56,176 nt of DNA from the NCBI RefSeq assembly GCF_016741875.1, contig NZ_JAERRF010000042.1:1-56176 (forward strand). The letters are read 5' to 3'. Shown piece after piece: positions 8,024 to 17,020 of this stretch. Below the pieces are notes generated by a model. The model was not told the DNA's origin. It searched no databases and was given only the letters and a program-made list of their open reading frames with translations. The number at the start of each line of letters is the position of its first letter. Positions within the stretch are counted from its first letter, which is position 1. The stretch comes from Streptomyces coffeae (lineage in GTDB: Bacteria > Actinomycetota > Actinomycetes > Streptomycetales > Streptomycetaceae). Made by a program: the position numbers and the translations under genes.

Positions 8024-9325
8024 CTACGCCTGCTCGCCGTCCTGGTTCTGCGCCCGCGTCTGCCGCGGCAGGTCCAGCGCGACCGCCGCGGCCGAGTCGC
8101 AGTACTCCCGCACCGCGCTGGTCCGGGCCACCACCCGCCCCTGATGCACCACCACCCGGCTGTACGCCAGGGAGAGCACACCGGCGAGCCCCTCCCCGCG
8201 CACCGCGAGCAGCTCGGCCGGGAACCCGGCCTCCACCCGCACCTCGGCCAGCCCCAGCGCCGCCCGGGCCCGCCCGCACACCGCCTCGTACGCCTCCGCC
8301 GGATCCAGCCCCTCCCGGGACGCCAGCAGGAAGGCGGCCTCCAGCGGGTCACCGCGGCCCACCGGGTTGACGGCGTCCCGGAGGGCGCCGCTGCCCGCGG
8401 CCACCCGGACGCCCGCCGCCCGCAGCAGTCGCACCGGAGCGCAGCCGGGGGCGGACGGGCCCGCCGGGCCGGACGCGCCGCGCGCGCCCCGGTCCTCCAG
8501 CCCGCCGCAGTCGCCCTGCGGCAGACAGACCACGGTGACACCGGCGGCCGCCAGCCGGTCCGCTAGCCGTGCCGCCACCTCCCGCGGCAGCCGGGCGAGT
8601 CCCGCGCACGGGCCGATGGTCACCCCCGGCCGCAGCCCGCCGGCCATGGCCGCGAACCGGGCGAGCCGCGCCGGGTCGTCACCGTCGGTGTGCAGATCGA
8701 CCGCGCAGCCGTGGCGCGCGGCGAGGTCGAGCACGGCCTCCGCGTGACCGGTGGGATCGGGGTCGAGATCGGGGCAGCCGCCGATCACGGCGGCGCCCAT
8801 CTTCACCGCGTCCCGCAGCATCGCCAGCCCGTCCGCCCCGGCCGCGCCGGTCAGCACTCTCGGCACCGCCACCGCGCCGAGGTCGGTGAGCCCGCGCAGG
8901 GTGTGGCCCGCCTGGAGGACGGCCTCCAGGGAGCGCAGTCCGTGCACCCCGCCGACCCGTACATGGGTGCGCAGCGCCGTCGCCCCGTGGCCGAGATGCA
9001 GCAGTGCCGCCTCGGTGGTGCGCCGCCGGACGTCCTCGGGGGTGTGCGGGACCGGGCCCGCGATCTCGGCGGTGAGCGCGGTGTCGCAGTGGGCGTGCGG
9101 TTCGGCGGGGGCGGGCAGCAGCAGATAGCCGCTGAGGTCCAGCCGGGGACCGGGGACGAGGCTGCCCGCCGTGCCCACCGCCTCGATGCGCCCGCCGCTG
9201 AGCCGGACGTCCACCGTGCGGCCGTCGGCGAGCCGGGCGCCGCCGAGCACCAGCGCACCGCCGGGCCCGGGTGCCGCGTCGTTCCTGGGGGGCTGCTGAG
9301 GCTGCTGCGGCTGGCTGTCGGGCAT
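8024..9325 (-). CDS. cytosine deaminase-like amidohydrolase, probable pseudoenzyme
   Basis: 433 aa, related in layout to cytosine deaminase CodA: small beta domain at the N-terminus (ALVLGGARLADGRTVDV), then a TIM barrel. The first metal motif is kept (EPHAHCDTALTAE, H77 and H79), and so is the next His (DLHTDGDD, H212). In CodA that His is followed by a catalytic Glu (HxxE); here the residue is Gly. The later ligand His is replaced in VTIGPCAG and the catalytic Asp in VAAGSGALRD. Activity is therefore doubtful; it could bind a ligand or catalyse something else. ATG 9325 has GGAG just upstream. Monocistronic, divergent from the tRNA genes. Confidence 0.75.
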   Translation of the reverse strand: MPDSQPQQPQQPPRNDAAPGPGGALVLGGARLADGRTVDVRLSGGRIEAVGTAGSLVPGPRLDLSGYLLLPAPAEPHAHCDTALTAEIAGPVPHTPEDVRRRTTEAALLHLGHGATALRTHVRVGGVHGLRSLEAVLQAGHTLRGLTDLGAVAVPRVLTGAAGADGLAMLRDAVKMGAAVIGGCPDLDPDPTGHAEAVLDLAARHGCAVDLHTDGDDPARLARFAAMAGGLRPGVTIGPCAGLARLPREVAARLADRLAAAGVTVVCLPQGDCGGLEDRGARGASGPAGPSAPGCAPVRLLRAAGVRVAAGSGALRDAVNPVGRGDPLEAAFLLASREGLDPAEAYEAVCGRARAALGLAEVRVEAGFPAELLAVRGEGLAGVLSLAYSRVVVHQGRVVARTSAVREYCDSAAAVALDLPRQTRAQNQDGEQA

Positions 9326-9500
9326 CGCACTCCGCGGGGCGTGTGAGGGGCGCAAAGAGGGCCGGTGACGGGCGCATGAGCAGCCAAGATCACTCGGCCT
9401 GACCCGAGCCTAGGACGCGGTGGGGGCGGCTTCGCGGAGGAGCCGAATAGTCGTACCGGTGTGGTGCCCGATGACCCTGTGACCGTGCGCCGATACGGAT

Positions 9501-9529
9501 TTCACCTTCGGCGGCCGAGCGTGTAATGT
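9501..9529 (+). promoter_or_regulatory. candidate promoter for tRNA-Thr
   Basis: TTCACC (9501-9506) and TAATGT (9524-9529) are 17 bp apart; the predicted start lies just before the tRNA at 9541. The -35 is weak, the -10 good. Confidence 0.5.
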
Positions 9530-9540
9530 CTTCATCGCTC

Positions 9541-9613
9541 GCCCCAATAGCTCAGTCGGCAGAGCGTCTCCATGGTAAGGAGAAGGTCTACGGTTCGATT
9601 CCGTATTGGGGCT
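9541..9613 (+). tRNA. tRNA-Thr (anticodon GGT)
   Basis: 73-nt cloverleaf folded by eye: acceptor GCCCCAA/TTGGGGC, D stem GCTC/GAGC, anticodon stem TCTCC/GGAGA with loop ATGGTAA (anticodon GGT), T stem TACGG/CCGTA with loop TTCGATT. CCA is not encoded. Decodes ACC and ACU. Confidence 0.95.
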
Positions 9614-9670
9614 CTGATGTGTCAGGTTTCCCGCTTCGACTCCGGTCGGGCGGGGTATCCATCACATCGC

Positions 9671-9743
9671 AGCGGTGTAGCTCAGTCGGTAGAGCAAGCG
9701 GCTCATAATCGCTGTGTCACCGGTTCAAGTCCGGTCACCGCTA
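9671..9743 (+). tRNA. tRNA-Met (anticodon CAT, elongator type)
   Basis: 73 nt: acceptor AGCGGTG/CACCGCT, D stem GCTC/GAGC, anticodon stem AGCGG/TCGCT with loop CTCATAA, T stem ACCGG/CCGGT with loop TTCAAGT. The first acceptor pair is a normal A-T and the three G-C pairs of initiator anticodon stems are absent, so it is the elongator. Cotranscription with tRNA-Thr and rpmG is likely. Confidence 0.93.
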
Positions 9744-9828
9744 CTGACAGTAGCCGATTGTGGGCTCGGTCCTTCGATCGGCTACTCTTTCTGCGTTAAA
9801 TCCCATCCGTTCGTCAAGGAGCACTCAC

Positions 9829-9993
9829 GTGGCTGCCACCGACGTCCGCCCGAAGATCACGCTGGCCTGCGTGGAGTGCAAGGAGCGGAACTACATCACC
9901 AAGAAGAACCGGCGCAATGACCCGGATCGTCTTGAGATCAAGAAGCACTGCCCGCGGTGCAACGCGCACACCGCGCACCGCGAGACGCGCTGA
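9829..9993 (+). CDS. rpmG: ribosomal protein bL33 (zinc-binding form)
   Basis: 54 aa component of the large subunit, close to the E site. CVEC (about 14-17) and CPRC (about 42-45) make it the C+ zinc form; Streptomyces also encode zinc-free paralogues elsewhere, induced on zinc starvation. GTG 9829 has AAGGAG 7 nt upstream. It follows tRNA-Thr and tRNA-Met by 85 nt and ends at a strong terminator. Confidence 0.95.
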   Translation: MAATDVRPKITLACVECKERNYITKKNRRNDPDRLEIKKHCPRCNAHTAHRETR

Positions 9994-10010
9994 GCAATAA
10001 GCTCTCCTGA

Positions 10011-10046
10011 CGAGGCCGCCTCCCCACGCGGGGGGTGGCCTCGTTT
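10011..10046 (+). terminator. intrinsic terminator of rpmG
   Basis: CGAGGCC (10011-10017) with GGCCTCG, plus inner TCCCC/GGGG pairs, forms a long stem followed by TTTTGTT. Confidence 0.85.
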
Positions 10047-10078
10047 TGTTGGTAATCAATCGCAGGAGGTGCGAGCCG

Positions 10079-10543
10079 ATGGCGCTCGACCAGTCCTTCG
10101 TCGGGCGGAGCTATCCGCCCACCGCCCCGTACGAGGTCGGCCGGGAGAAGATCCGGGAATTCGCCGAGGCCATCGGTGACACCAACCCGGTCTACACCGA
10201 CCCCGAGGCGGCGCGGGCACTCGGCCACCCCGATGTGATCGCCCCGCCCACCTTCGTGTTCGCGATCACCTTCAAGGCCGCGGGGCGCCAGGTGGTCGAG
10301 GACCCGGCGCTGGGGCTGGACTACAGCCGGGTCGTCCACGGCGACCAGCAGTTCGCGTACACCCGCCCGGTCCGGGCCGGTGACCGGCTGCGGGTCACCT
10401 CGACCATCGACTCGATCAAGTCACTCGCGGGCAACGACGTGCTGTCCGTGCGCGGCGAAGTCCATGACGAGGCGGGCGAGCACGTCGTGACCTCGTTCAC
10501 GACCCTGGTGGCCCGCGCCGCCGAGGCGGAGGAGAGCAGATGA
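10079..10543 (+). CDS. MaoC-like dehydratase subunit, N-terminal type (HadA/HadC-like)
   Basis: 154 aa hot-dog fold protein. Features: SYPPTAPYEVGREKIREFA, then DTNPVYTDPEAARALGHPDV, then APPTFVFAITF and an RVVHGDQQFAYTRPVRAGD segment. This matches the subunit that pairs with an HadB-type hydratase in mycobacterial FAS-II, where it forms the substrate-binding wall without the catalytic dyad. In Streptomyces the exact substrate is unproven; a (3R)-hydroxyacyl dehydratase role is inferred. ATG 10079 follows AGGAGGT by 8 nt. Its stop overlaps the start of the next gene (ATGA). Confidence 0.85.
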   Translation: MALDQSFVGRSYPPTAPYEVGREKIREFAEAIGDTNPVYTDPEAARALGHPDVIAPPTFVFAITFKAAGRQVVEDPALGLDYSRVVHGDQQFAYTRPVRAGDRLRVTSTIDSIKSLAGNDVLSVRGEVHDEAGEHVVTSFTTLVARAAEAEESR

Positions 10544-10974
10544 CGGCCAAGGTCCGTTACGAGGACGTGGAGGTCGGCACCGAGGTGCCGCCGCGCGAGT
10601 TCCGCGTGGACCGCGCCGGTCTGGTCCGCTACGCGGGGGCGTCGGGCGACTTCAACCCCATCCACTGGAACGAGAAGTTCGCCAAGGACGTCGGTCTGCC
10701 GGACGTCATCGCCCACGGCATGTTCACCATGGCCGAGGCGGGGCGGGTGGTGACCGACTGGACCGGTGACCCCGGAGCCCTCGTCGAGTACGGCGTGCGC
10801 TTCACCAAGCCGGTCGTGGTCCCCAACGACGACAAGGGCGCGGTCATCGAGATCGCCGCCAAGGTCGCCGTCAAGCTGGACGACGAGGCCCGTACGGTGC
10901 GCCTGGACATCACGGCCACCAGTGGCGGGCAGAGGGTGCTGGGCCGGGCCCGCGCGGTGGTCCGGCTCGGCTGA
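10540..10974 (+). CDS. MaoC-like dehydratase subunit, catalytic type (HadB-like)
   Basis: 144 aa. The hydratase-2 motif ASGDFNPIHWNEKFA (about 33-47), with catalytic Asp and His, is followed by VGLPDVIAHGMFTMA. These are the catalytic features of (R)-specific enoyl hydratases/HadB. It would dehydrate 3-hydroxyacyl thioesters as a heterodimer with the preceding protein. Start and stop overlap (ATGA) with the upstream gene implies coupled translation in equal amounts. Confidence 0.88.
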   Translation: MTAKVRYEDVEVGTEVPPREFRVDRAGLVRYAGASGDFNPIHWNEKFAKDVGLPDVIAHGMFTMAEAGRVVTDWTGDPGALVEYGVRFTKPVVVPNDDKGAVIEIAAKVAVKLDDEARTVRLDITATSGGQRVLGRARAVVRLG

Positions 10975-11073
10975 GCCGCCCGGGGCGGCTTGCCGCCGGG
11001 CCGCCGAGCCCCCGCCGGCCCCCGGTCTCCGTGCCGGGGGCGGCCGCCTCATGGGGCCCCATGGGCGCCCCCG

Positions 11074-11079
11074 TACTCT
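11074..11079 (+). promoter_or_regulatory. candidate -10 box for leaderless murB mRNA
   Basis: TACTCT ends 7 nt before GTG 11087, the spacing expected if transcription starts at the initiation codon. No Shine-Dalgarno precedes the gene. The -35 is not clear. Confidence 0.4.
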
Positions 11080-11086
11080 TGTGCGC

Positions 11087-12142
11087 GTGCAGGAACTCCA
11101 CGACGCCTCCCTCGCCCCGCTGACCACGTTCCGCCTGGGCGGACCGGCGACCCGGCTGATCACGGCCACCACCGACGACGAGGTGATCGCCGCGGTCCGC
11201 GAGGCCGACGCGACCGGTATCCCGCTGCTGCTGATCGGCGGTGGCAGCAATCTGGTCATCTCCGACAAGGGCTTCGACGGCACCGCCCTGCGCATCGCCA
11301 CCCGCGGCTTCACCCTCGACGGCACCCGTCTGGAGCTGGCCGCGGGCGAGAACTGGTCGGACGCGGTCGCCCGCACCGTCGAGGCGGGGCTGGCCGGGAT
11401 CGAATGCCTGGCCGGAATCCCCGGTTCCGCCGGTGCCACGCCGATCCAGAACGTCGGGGCGTACGGCCAGGACGTCTCCGCCACCATCACCGAGGTGATC
11501 GCCTACGACCGGCGCGCCGACGAGGTGGTGGCCATCCCGAACACCGACTGCGCCTTCTCCTACCGCCACAGCCGCTTCAAGGCCGACCCCGACCGCCACG
11601 TGGTGCTGCGGGTCCGCTTCGAACTGGAGGACGCCGGCGGGCTGTCCGCACCGGTCCGCTACGCCGAGACCGCGCGGGTGCTGGGCGTCGAGGTCGGGGA
11701 CCGGGTGCCCGCCGTCATCGCCCGTGAGACCGTCCTCGGCCTGCGCGCGGGCAAGGGGATGGTGCTCGACCCCGAGGACCACGACACCTGGTCCGCCGGG
11801 TCCTTCTTCACCAACCCGGTGCTGGACGAGGCCGCGTACACCGCCTTCCTCGCCCGCGTCGCCGAACGCCTCGGCCCGGACACCGCGCCGCCCGCCTTCC
11901 CGGCGGGCGACGGCCACGTCAAGACCTCCGCCGCCTGGCTGATCGACAGGGCGGGCTTCACCAAGGGCTACGGCTCCGGCCCGGCCCGGATCTCCACCAA
12001 GCACACCCTGGCCCTCACCAACCGCGGTGCGGCCACCACCGAAGACCTGCTGGCCCTCGCCCGTGAGGTGGTGGCCGGAGTCGAGACCGCGTTCGGCGTC
12101 CGCCTGGTCAACGAGCCGGTGACGGTGGGCGTCAGCCTCTGA
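11087..12142 (+). CDS. murB: UDP-N-acetylenolpyruvoylglucosamine reductase
   Basis: 351 aa. MurB reduces UDP-GlcNAc-enolpyruvate to UDP-MurNAc with NADPH and FAD, the second committed step of peptidoglycan precursor synthesis. Seen: FAD motif GGGSNLVIS (51-59), GIPGSAGATPIQNVGAYG (112-127), R160 in FSYRHSRFK, the proton-donating Ser in GSFFTNP (S239) and the terminal Glu in NEPVTVG (E343), all as in the E. coli enzyme family. GTG 11087 (or in-frame GTG 11081) is the start. Convergent with the add gene, 25 nt away. Confidence 0.95.
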   Translation: MQELHDASLAPLTTFRLGGPATRLITATTDDEVIAAVREADATGIPLLLIGGGSNLVISDKGFDGTALRIATRGFTLDGTRLELAAGENWSDAVARTVEAGLAGIECLAGIPGSAGATPIQNVGAYGQDVSATITEVIAYDRRADEVVAIPNTDCAFSYRHSRFKADPDRHVVLRVRFELEDAGGLSAPVRYAETARVLGVEVGDRVPAVIARETVLGLRAGKGMVLDPEDHDTWSAGSFFTNPVLDEAAYTAFLARVAERLGPDTAPPAFPAGDGHVKTSAAWLIDRAGFTKGYGSGPARISTKHTLALTNRGAATTEDLLALAREVVAGVETAFGVRLVNEPVTVGVSL

Positions 12143-12167
12143 TGCCTGACACCGCCTCAGGGCCGGA

Positions 12168-13181
12168 TCAGGTCGCCAGCCAGGCGTCGATGCCGTCCAG
12201 CAGGCGTGCGCGGTCCGGCTCGGGGGCGGCGGAGCCGCGGACGGACTGGCGGGCCAGCTCGGCCAGTTCGGGGTCGGTGAAGCCGTGGTGCTCCCGGGCC
12301 AGTTCGTACTGGGCCGCCAGCCGGGAGCCGAAGAGCAGTGGGTCGTCGGCGCCCAGCGCCATCGGCACACCGGCGTCGAAGAGCGTGCGCAGCGGCACGT
12401 CCTCCGGCTTCTCGTAGACCCCGAGCGCCACGTTGGACGACGGGCACACCTCGCAGGTCACCCCGCGCTCGGACAGCCGGGCCAGCAGCCGTGGGTCCTC
12501 CGCGGCCCGCACCCCGTGGCCCACCCGGCCCGCGCCGAGGTCGTCCAGGCAGTCGCGGACGCTGCCCGGGCCGGACAGCTCACCGCCGTGCGGAGCCGCC
12601 AGCAGCCCGCCGTCCCGGGCGATGGCGAAGGCGCGGTCGAAGTCCCGGGCGAAGCCGCGCCGCTCGTCATTGGAGAGGCCGAAGCCGACAACGCCGCGGT
12701 CGGCGTAGCGCACCGCGAGCCGGGCCAGGGTGCGGGCCTCCAGCGGATGCTTCGTACGGTTGGCGGCGACCAGCACCCGCATCCCGAGCCCGGTGTCCCG
12801 GGAGGCGGTCTCGACCGCGTCCAGGATGACCTCCAGCGCCGGGAGCAGCCCGCCGAGCCGTGGGGCGTACGACGTGGGGTCGACCTGGATCTCCAGCCAT
12901 CCGGCCCCGTCCCGCACATCCTCCTCGGCCGCCTCGCGCACCAGCCGCTGGATGTCCTCCGGCGTCCGCAGACAGGACCGCGCGATGTCGTACAGCCGCT
13001 GGAAGCGGAACCAGCCGCGCTCATCGGTCGCGCGCAGCTTCGGCGGCTCGCCGCCGCTCAGCGCGTCGGGCAGATGGACGCCGTACTTGTCGGCGAGTTC
13101 CAGGAGGGTGGAGGGGCGCATGGAGCCGGTGAAGTGGAGATGCAGATGCGCCTTGGGGAGCAGATGTACATCACGTGCCAT
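12168..13181 (-). CDS. add: adenosine deaminase family protein (adenosine or aminofutalosine deaminase)
   Basis: 337 aa. Zinc-dependent TIM-barrel deaminase: KAHLHLHFTGSM (metal HxH at about 14/16), APHGGEL with the catalytic Glu, GRVGHGVRA and ALGADDPLLFGS with the metal Asp. The usual reaction is adenosine to inosine. Two points keep the substrate open: the first motif reads FTGS rather than the common LDGS, and Streptomyces recruit members of this family to deaminate aminofutalosine in menaquinone synthesis, whose genes lie 11 kb away. ATG 13181 has AGGA 7 nt upstream; ATG 13211 would add 10 residues. Confidence 0.88.
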   Translation of the reverse strand: MARDVHLLPKAHLHLHFTGSMRPSTLLELADKYGVHLPDALSGGEPPKLRATDERGWFRFQRLYDIARSCLRTPEDIQRLVREAAEEDVRDGAGWLEIQVDPTSYAPRLGGLLPALEVILDAVETASRDTGLGMRVLVAANRTKHPLEARTLARLAVRYADRGVVGFGLSNDERRGFARDFDRAFAIARDGGLLAAPHGGELSGPGSVRDCLDDLGAGRVGHGVRAAEDPRLLARLSERGVTCEVCPSSNVALGVYEKPEDVPLRTLFDAGVPMALGADDPLLFGSRLAAQYELAREHHGFTDPELAELARQSVRGSAAPEPDRARLLDGIDAWLAT

Positions 13182-13262
13182 CTGGTGATCCTGCCGTACG
13201 GCGATGGCCATCGGTACCGCTTTCACCGAACGGGGGGTGACCGAACAGAGGTGTCCGGTCCG

Positions 13263-13316
13263 CGCCCCCGAAGGGGGCGGCCCCCGCCTTCCGCCGCGGC
13301 GGAGGACAGGGGCCGT
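13263..13316 (-). terminator. hairpin cluster after aspC
   Basis: CGCCCCC-GAA-GGGGGCG (13263-13279) and an adjacent CGGCCCC...GGGGCCG structure lie between the aspC stop and the add start, both transcribed leftward. Confidence 0.6.
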
Positions 13317-13338
13317 CGGTGACGGGCGCCGGACGGGA

Positions 13339-14577
<1,239 letters not shown>

Positions 14578-14796
14578 ACCTGCATCGTCGCAGACCCGCG
14601 CGTGGGGCGACACGGGGGTTTACGGGCCGCTCCGCGCGGGCCCCGGTTCCCGGCCGCCGAGGGGCGGCGCACGGCCGGGACACCCCCTGGACGGCTTCTC
14701 GTTCGACGACCGGGCGTCAAGCACGTACACTCATGCGTCGTTGGCCGCTCAACGGCCGTTCCGCCCCGCACACTCCGTGCAGCCGGGTGGATGCGG

Positions 14797-14802
14797 TAGG
14801 TT
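14797..14802 (+). promoter_or_regulatory. candidate -10 of tRNA-Trp
   Basis: TAGGTT lies 13 nt before the mature tRNA. No good -35 is visible. A second possible -10, TACACT, occurs at 14726-14731. Confidence 0.35.
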
Positions 14803-14815
14803 GGGAGTGCCGCAA

Positions 14816-14888
14816 AGGGTCGTAGCTCAATTGGTAGAGCACTGGTCTCCAAAACCAGCGGTTGGGGGTTCAAGTCCCTCCGGCCCTG
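14816..14888 (+). tRNA. tRNA-Trp (anticodon CCA)
   Basis: 73 nt: acceptor AGGGTCG/CGGCCCT, anticodon stem CTGGT/ACCAG with loop CTCCAAA (anticodon CCA), T loop TTCAAGT. CCA is not encoded. It lies 107 nt upstream of secE, the standard actinobacterial arrangement. Confidence 0.95.
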
Positions 14889-14995
14889 CTACACGCACTT
14901 CGATCAGGGTGCTGTATGCGTACGCAAGGACAATGCACCGCTGTGCGGCCGGGCCGGACGCGGCACGGCCACGACCCGGATTCAGGTGAGGATGA

Positions 14996-15286
14996 GTGAC
15001 GGAAGCCCTTGGCTCCACCGCGACGCCTGAGAGCGGTCGTCCCGAGGACGAGGTGGCGACCAAGAAGGGCCGCCGTGGTGGCAAGCGCGGTAAGAAGGGT
15101 CCCTTCGGCCGTCTCGCGCTCTTCTACCGCCAGATCGTCGCTGAGCTGCGCAAGGTTGTATGGCCCACCCGCAGTCAGCTGTCGACGTACACCACTGTGG
15201 TGATCGTCTTTGTTGTCATCATGATCGGCATCGTGACCGTGATTGACTATGGGTTCAACCACGCCATCAAGTACGTCTTTGGCTGA
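14996..15286 (+). CDS. secE: preprotein translocase subunit SecE
   Basis: 96 aa. A hydrophilic basic N-terminal region (KKGRRGGKRGKKGPFGRL) leads into the conserved amphipathic helix FYRQIVAELRKVVWPTRSQL and one transmembrane helix (about 65-85, YTTVVIVFVVIMIGIVTVI). Single-span SecE clamps SecY in the translocon. GTG 14996 is preceded by AGGTGAGG. Upstream ATG 14992 is out of frame. Cotranscribed with nusG 81 nt downstream. Confidence 0.95.
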   Translation: MTEALGSTATPESGRPEDEVATKKGRRGGKRGKKGPFGRLALFYRQIVAELRKVVWPTRSQLSTYTTVVIVFVVIMIGIVTVIDYGFNHAIKYVFG

Positions 15287-15367
15287 TGACCCGCGGAAGG
15301 CGACCGCTGTCCCGGCGTTCGCCTCTTCGCACGTTCCACCCCTTGAAGCCAGGAAGAAGCAGCCACC

Positions 15368-16210
15368 GTGTCTGACCCGAACCTGAACGACGCCGCCGAG
15401 CCCGTCGAGTCCCGTGAGGACGAGCTCGACATCGTCGAGGCGGCGGATTCCGACCAGGCTGAAGCGGCCGACGCCGCGGCCGGCGAGCCGGCCGAGGAGG
15501 CAGCGCTCCACGTCGAGGACGAGACGGAGCCCGAGGCCGCCGAGGCCACCGGTGAGGTCGAGGCCGTCGAGGGCGAGGCCGAGGAAGAGGCGGTCGACCC
15601 GGTCGAGGCCCTGCGTGAGGAGCTCCGCACCCTCCCCGGTGAGTGGTACGTGATCCACACCTACGCGGGCTACGAGAACCGCGTGAAGACCAACCTCGAG
15701 CAGCGGGCCGTCTCGCTGAACGTGGAGGACTACATCTTCCAGGCCGAGGTGCCGCAGGAAGAGGTTGTCCAGATCAAGAACGGCGACCGCCGCACCGTCC
15801 GCCAGAACAAGCTCCCCGGCTATGTGCTGGTGCGCATGGACCTGACGAACGAGTCGTGGGGCGTCGTCCGTAACACCCCGGGCGTCACCGGCTTCGTGGG
15901 CAACGCCTACGACCCGTACCCGCTGACCCTGGACGAGATCGTCAAGATGCTCGCCCCGGAGGCCGAGGAGAAGGCCGCCAAGGCCGCCGCCGAGGAGGGC
16001 GGTCTGCCGGCCCCCAGCCGCAAGGTCGAGGTCCAGGTGCTGGACTTCGAGGTGGGCGACTCGGTCACGGTCACCGACGGCCCGTTCGCGACCCTCCAGG
16101 CGACGATCAACGAGATCAACGCCGACTCGAAGAAGGTCAAGGGCCTGGTCGAGATCTTCGGCCGGGAGACCCCGGTCGAGCTGAGCTTCGACCAGATCCA
16201 GAAGAACTGA
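15368..16210 (+). CDS. nusG: transcription termination/antitermination factor NusG
   Basis: 280 aa. NGN domain begins at EWYVIHTYAGYENRVKTNLE (about 92-111) and a KOW domain ends the protein (VGDSVTVTDGPFATLQATI, GLVEIFGRETPVELSF). The first 85 residues are a very acidic Glu/Ala-rich extension, as in other Streptomyces NusG. NusG binds RNA polymerase, modulates pausing and bridges to Rho or the ribosome. GTG 15368. An intrinsic terminator 33 nt after the stop separates it from rplK. Confidence 0.95.
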   Translation: MSDPNLNDAAEPVESREDELDIVEAADSDQAEAADAAAGEPAEEAALHVEDETEPEAAEATGEVEAVEGEAEEEAVDPVEALREELRTLPGEWYVIHTYAGYENRVKTNLEQRAVSLNVEDYIFQAEVPQEEVVQIKNGDRRTVRQNKLPGYVLVRMDLTNESWGVVRNTPGVTGFVGNAYDPYPLTLDEIVKMLAPEAEEKAAKAAAEEGGLPAPSRKVEVQVLDFEVGDSVTVTDGPFATLQATINEINADSKKVKGLVEIFGRETPVELSFDQIQKN

Positions 16211-16242
16211 CACCGGTCCCCACCGGAGTCCACGCTTCCGAA

Positions 16243-16286
16243 CAGGTCAGACGGGCCCTTGTGGCCGGTCTGACCTGCTCGGTTTT
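16243..16286 (+). terminator. intrinsic terminator of secE-nusG
   Basis: CAGGTCAGAC (16243-16252) pairs perfectly with GTCTGACCTG (16268-16277), extended by GGCC/GGCC, and is followed by TTTT at 16283. Confidence 0.85.
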
Positions 16287-16313
16287 AAGGCGCACAGCCA
16301 TACCCGTTATCGT
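16285..16313 (+). promoter_or_regulatory. candidate promoter for rplK-rplA
   Basis: TTAAGG (16285-16290) and TATCGT (16308-16313), 17 bp apart, directly after the nusG terminator. The -35 match is poor; proposed mainly because a new promoter is needed here. Confidence 0.35.
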
Positions 16314-16384
16314 TGTGCGGTATGCCTCCATCCGGATGATCCGGTTCGGGGGCGATCTACCTCTCACTAAGACCCGGAGAGAGC

Positions 16385-16819
16385 ATGCCTCCCAAGAAGA
16401 AGAAGGTCACGGGGCTGATCAAGCTCCAGATCCAGGCCGGCGCCGCGAACCCGGCCCCGCCGGTCGGCCCCGCGCTGGGCCAGCACGGCGTCAACATCAT
16501 GGAGTTCTGCAAGGCCTACAACGCCGCGACCGAGTCGCAGCGTGGCATGGTCGTGCCGGTGGAGATCACGGTCTACGAGGACCGTTCCTTCACCTTCATC
16601 ACCAAGACTCCGCCGGCCGCCAAGCTGATCCTGAAGGCCGCGGGCGTGGAGAAGGGCTCCGGCGAGCCGCACAAGACCAAGGTCGCCAAGATCACCCGCG
16701 ACCAGGTCCGTGACATCGCCACCACCAAGATGCCCGACCTGAACGCCAACGACCTGGACGCCGCCGAGAAGATCATCGCCGGCACCGCCCGTTCCATGGG
16801 CATCACGGTCGAGGGCTGA
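16385..16819 (+). CDS. rplK: ribosomal protein uL11
   Basis: 144 aa. N-terminal domain with the proline-rich [14 protein letters not shown] (thiostrepton-region contact) and C-terminal 23S rRNA-binding domain ending [11 protein letters not shown]11 forms the GTPase-associated centre and is needed for RelA activation. In Streptomyces it also affects sensitivity to thiopeptides. ATG 16385 follows CGGAGAG. First gene of the L11-L1 unit. Confidence 0.96.
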
Positions 16820-17020
16820 CACACCCCGTAGCACCACCATCGTGAGCGAGCCGGAGGGCGCGCCGGTGTTGAAAGTGATGAGACCGAGCGAGGAACGAGC
16901 GCGGGTCGAAGAGCGTCGACACCGGGTCTGAGCGCCCAGAGGCGAGCGAACCCCATTGAAGTGGCAGGGCCAAGCGCTGGCCCGGACCACGACTCCGAAC
17001 GAAAAACCTCAGGAGCAGCA
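16820..17020 (+). promoter_or_regulatory. 201-nt rplK-rplA spacer, possible L1 regulatory RNA
   Basis: Non-coding despite lying inside an operon. It contains an AGTGATGAGACC...GGTCGAAGAG segment (about 16875-16910) that could form an internal-loop hairpin. L1 is an autogenous repressor that binds its mRNA in bacteria and archaea, so a target here is plausible but not shown. Confidence 0.3.
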
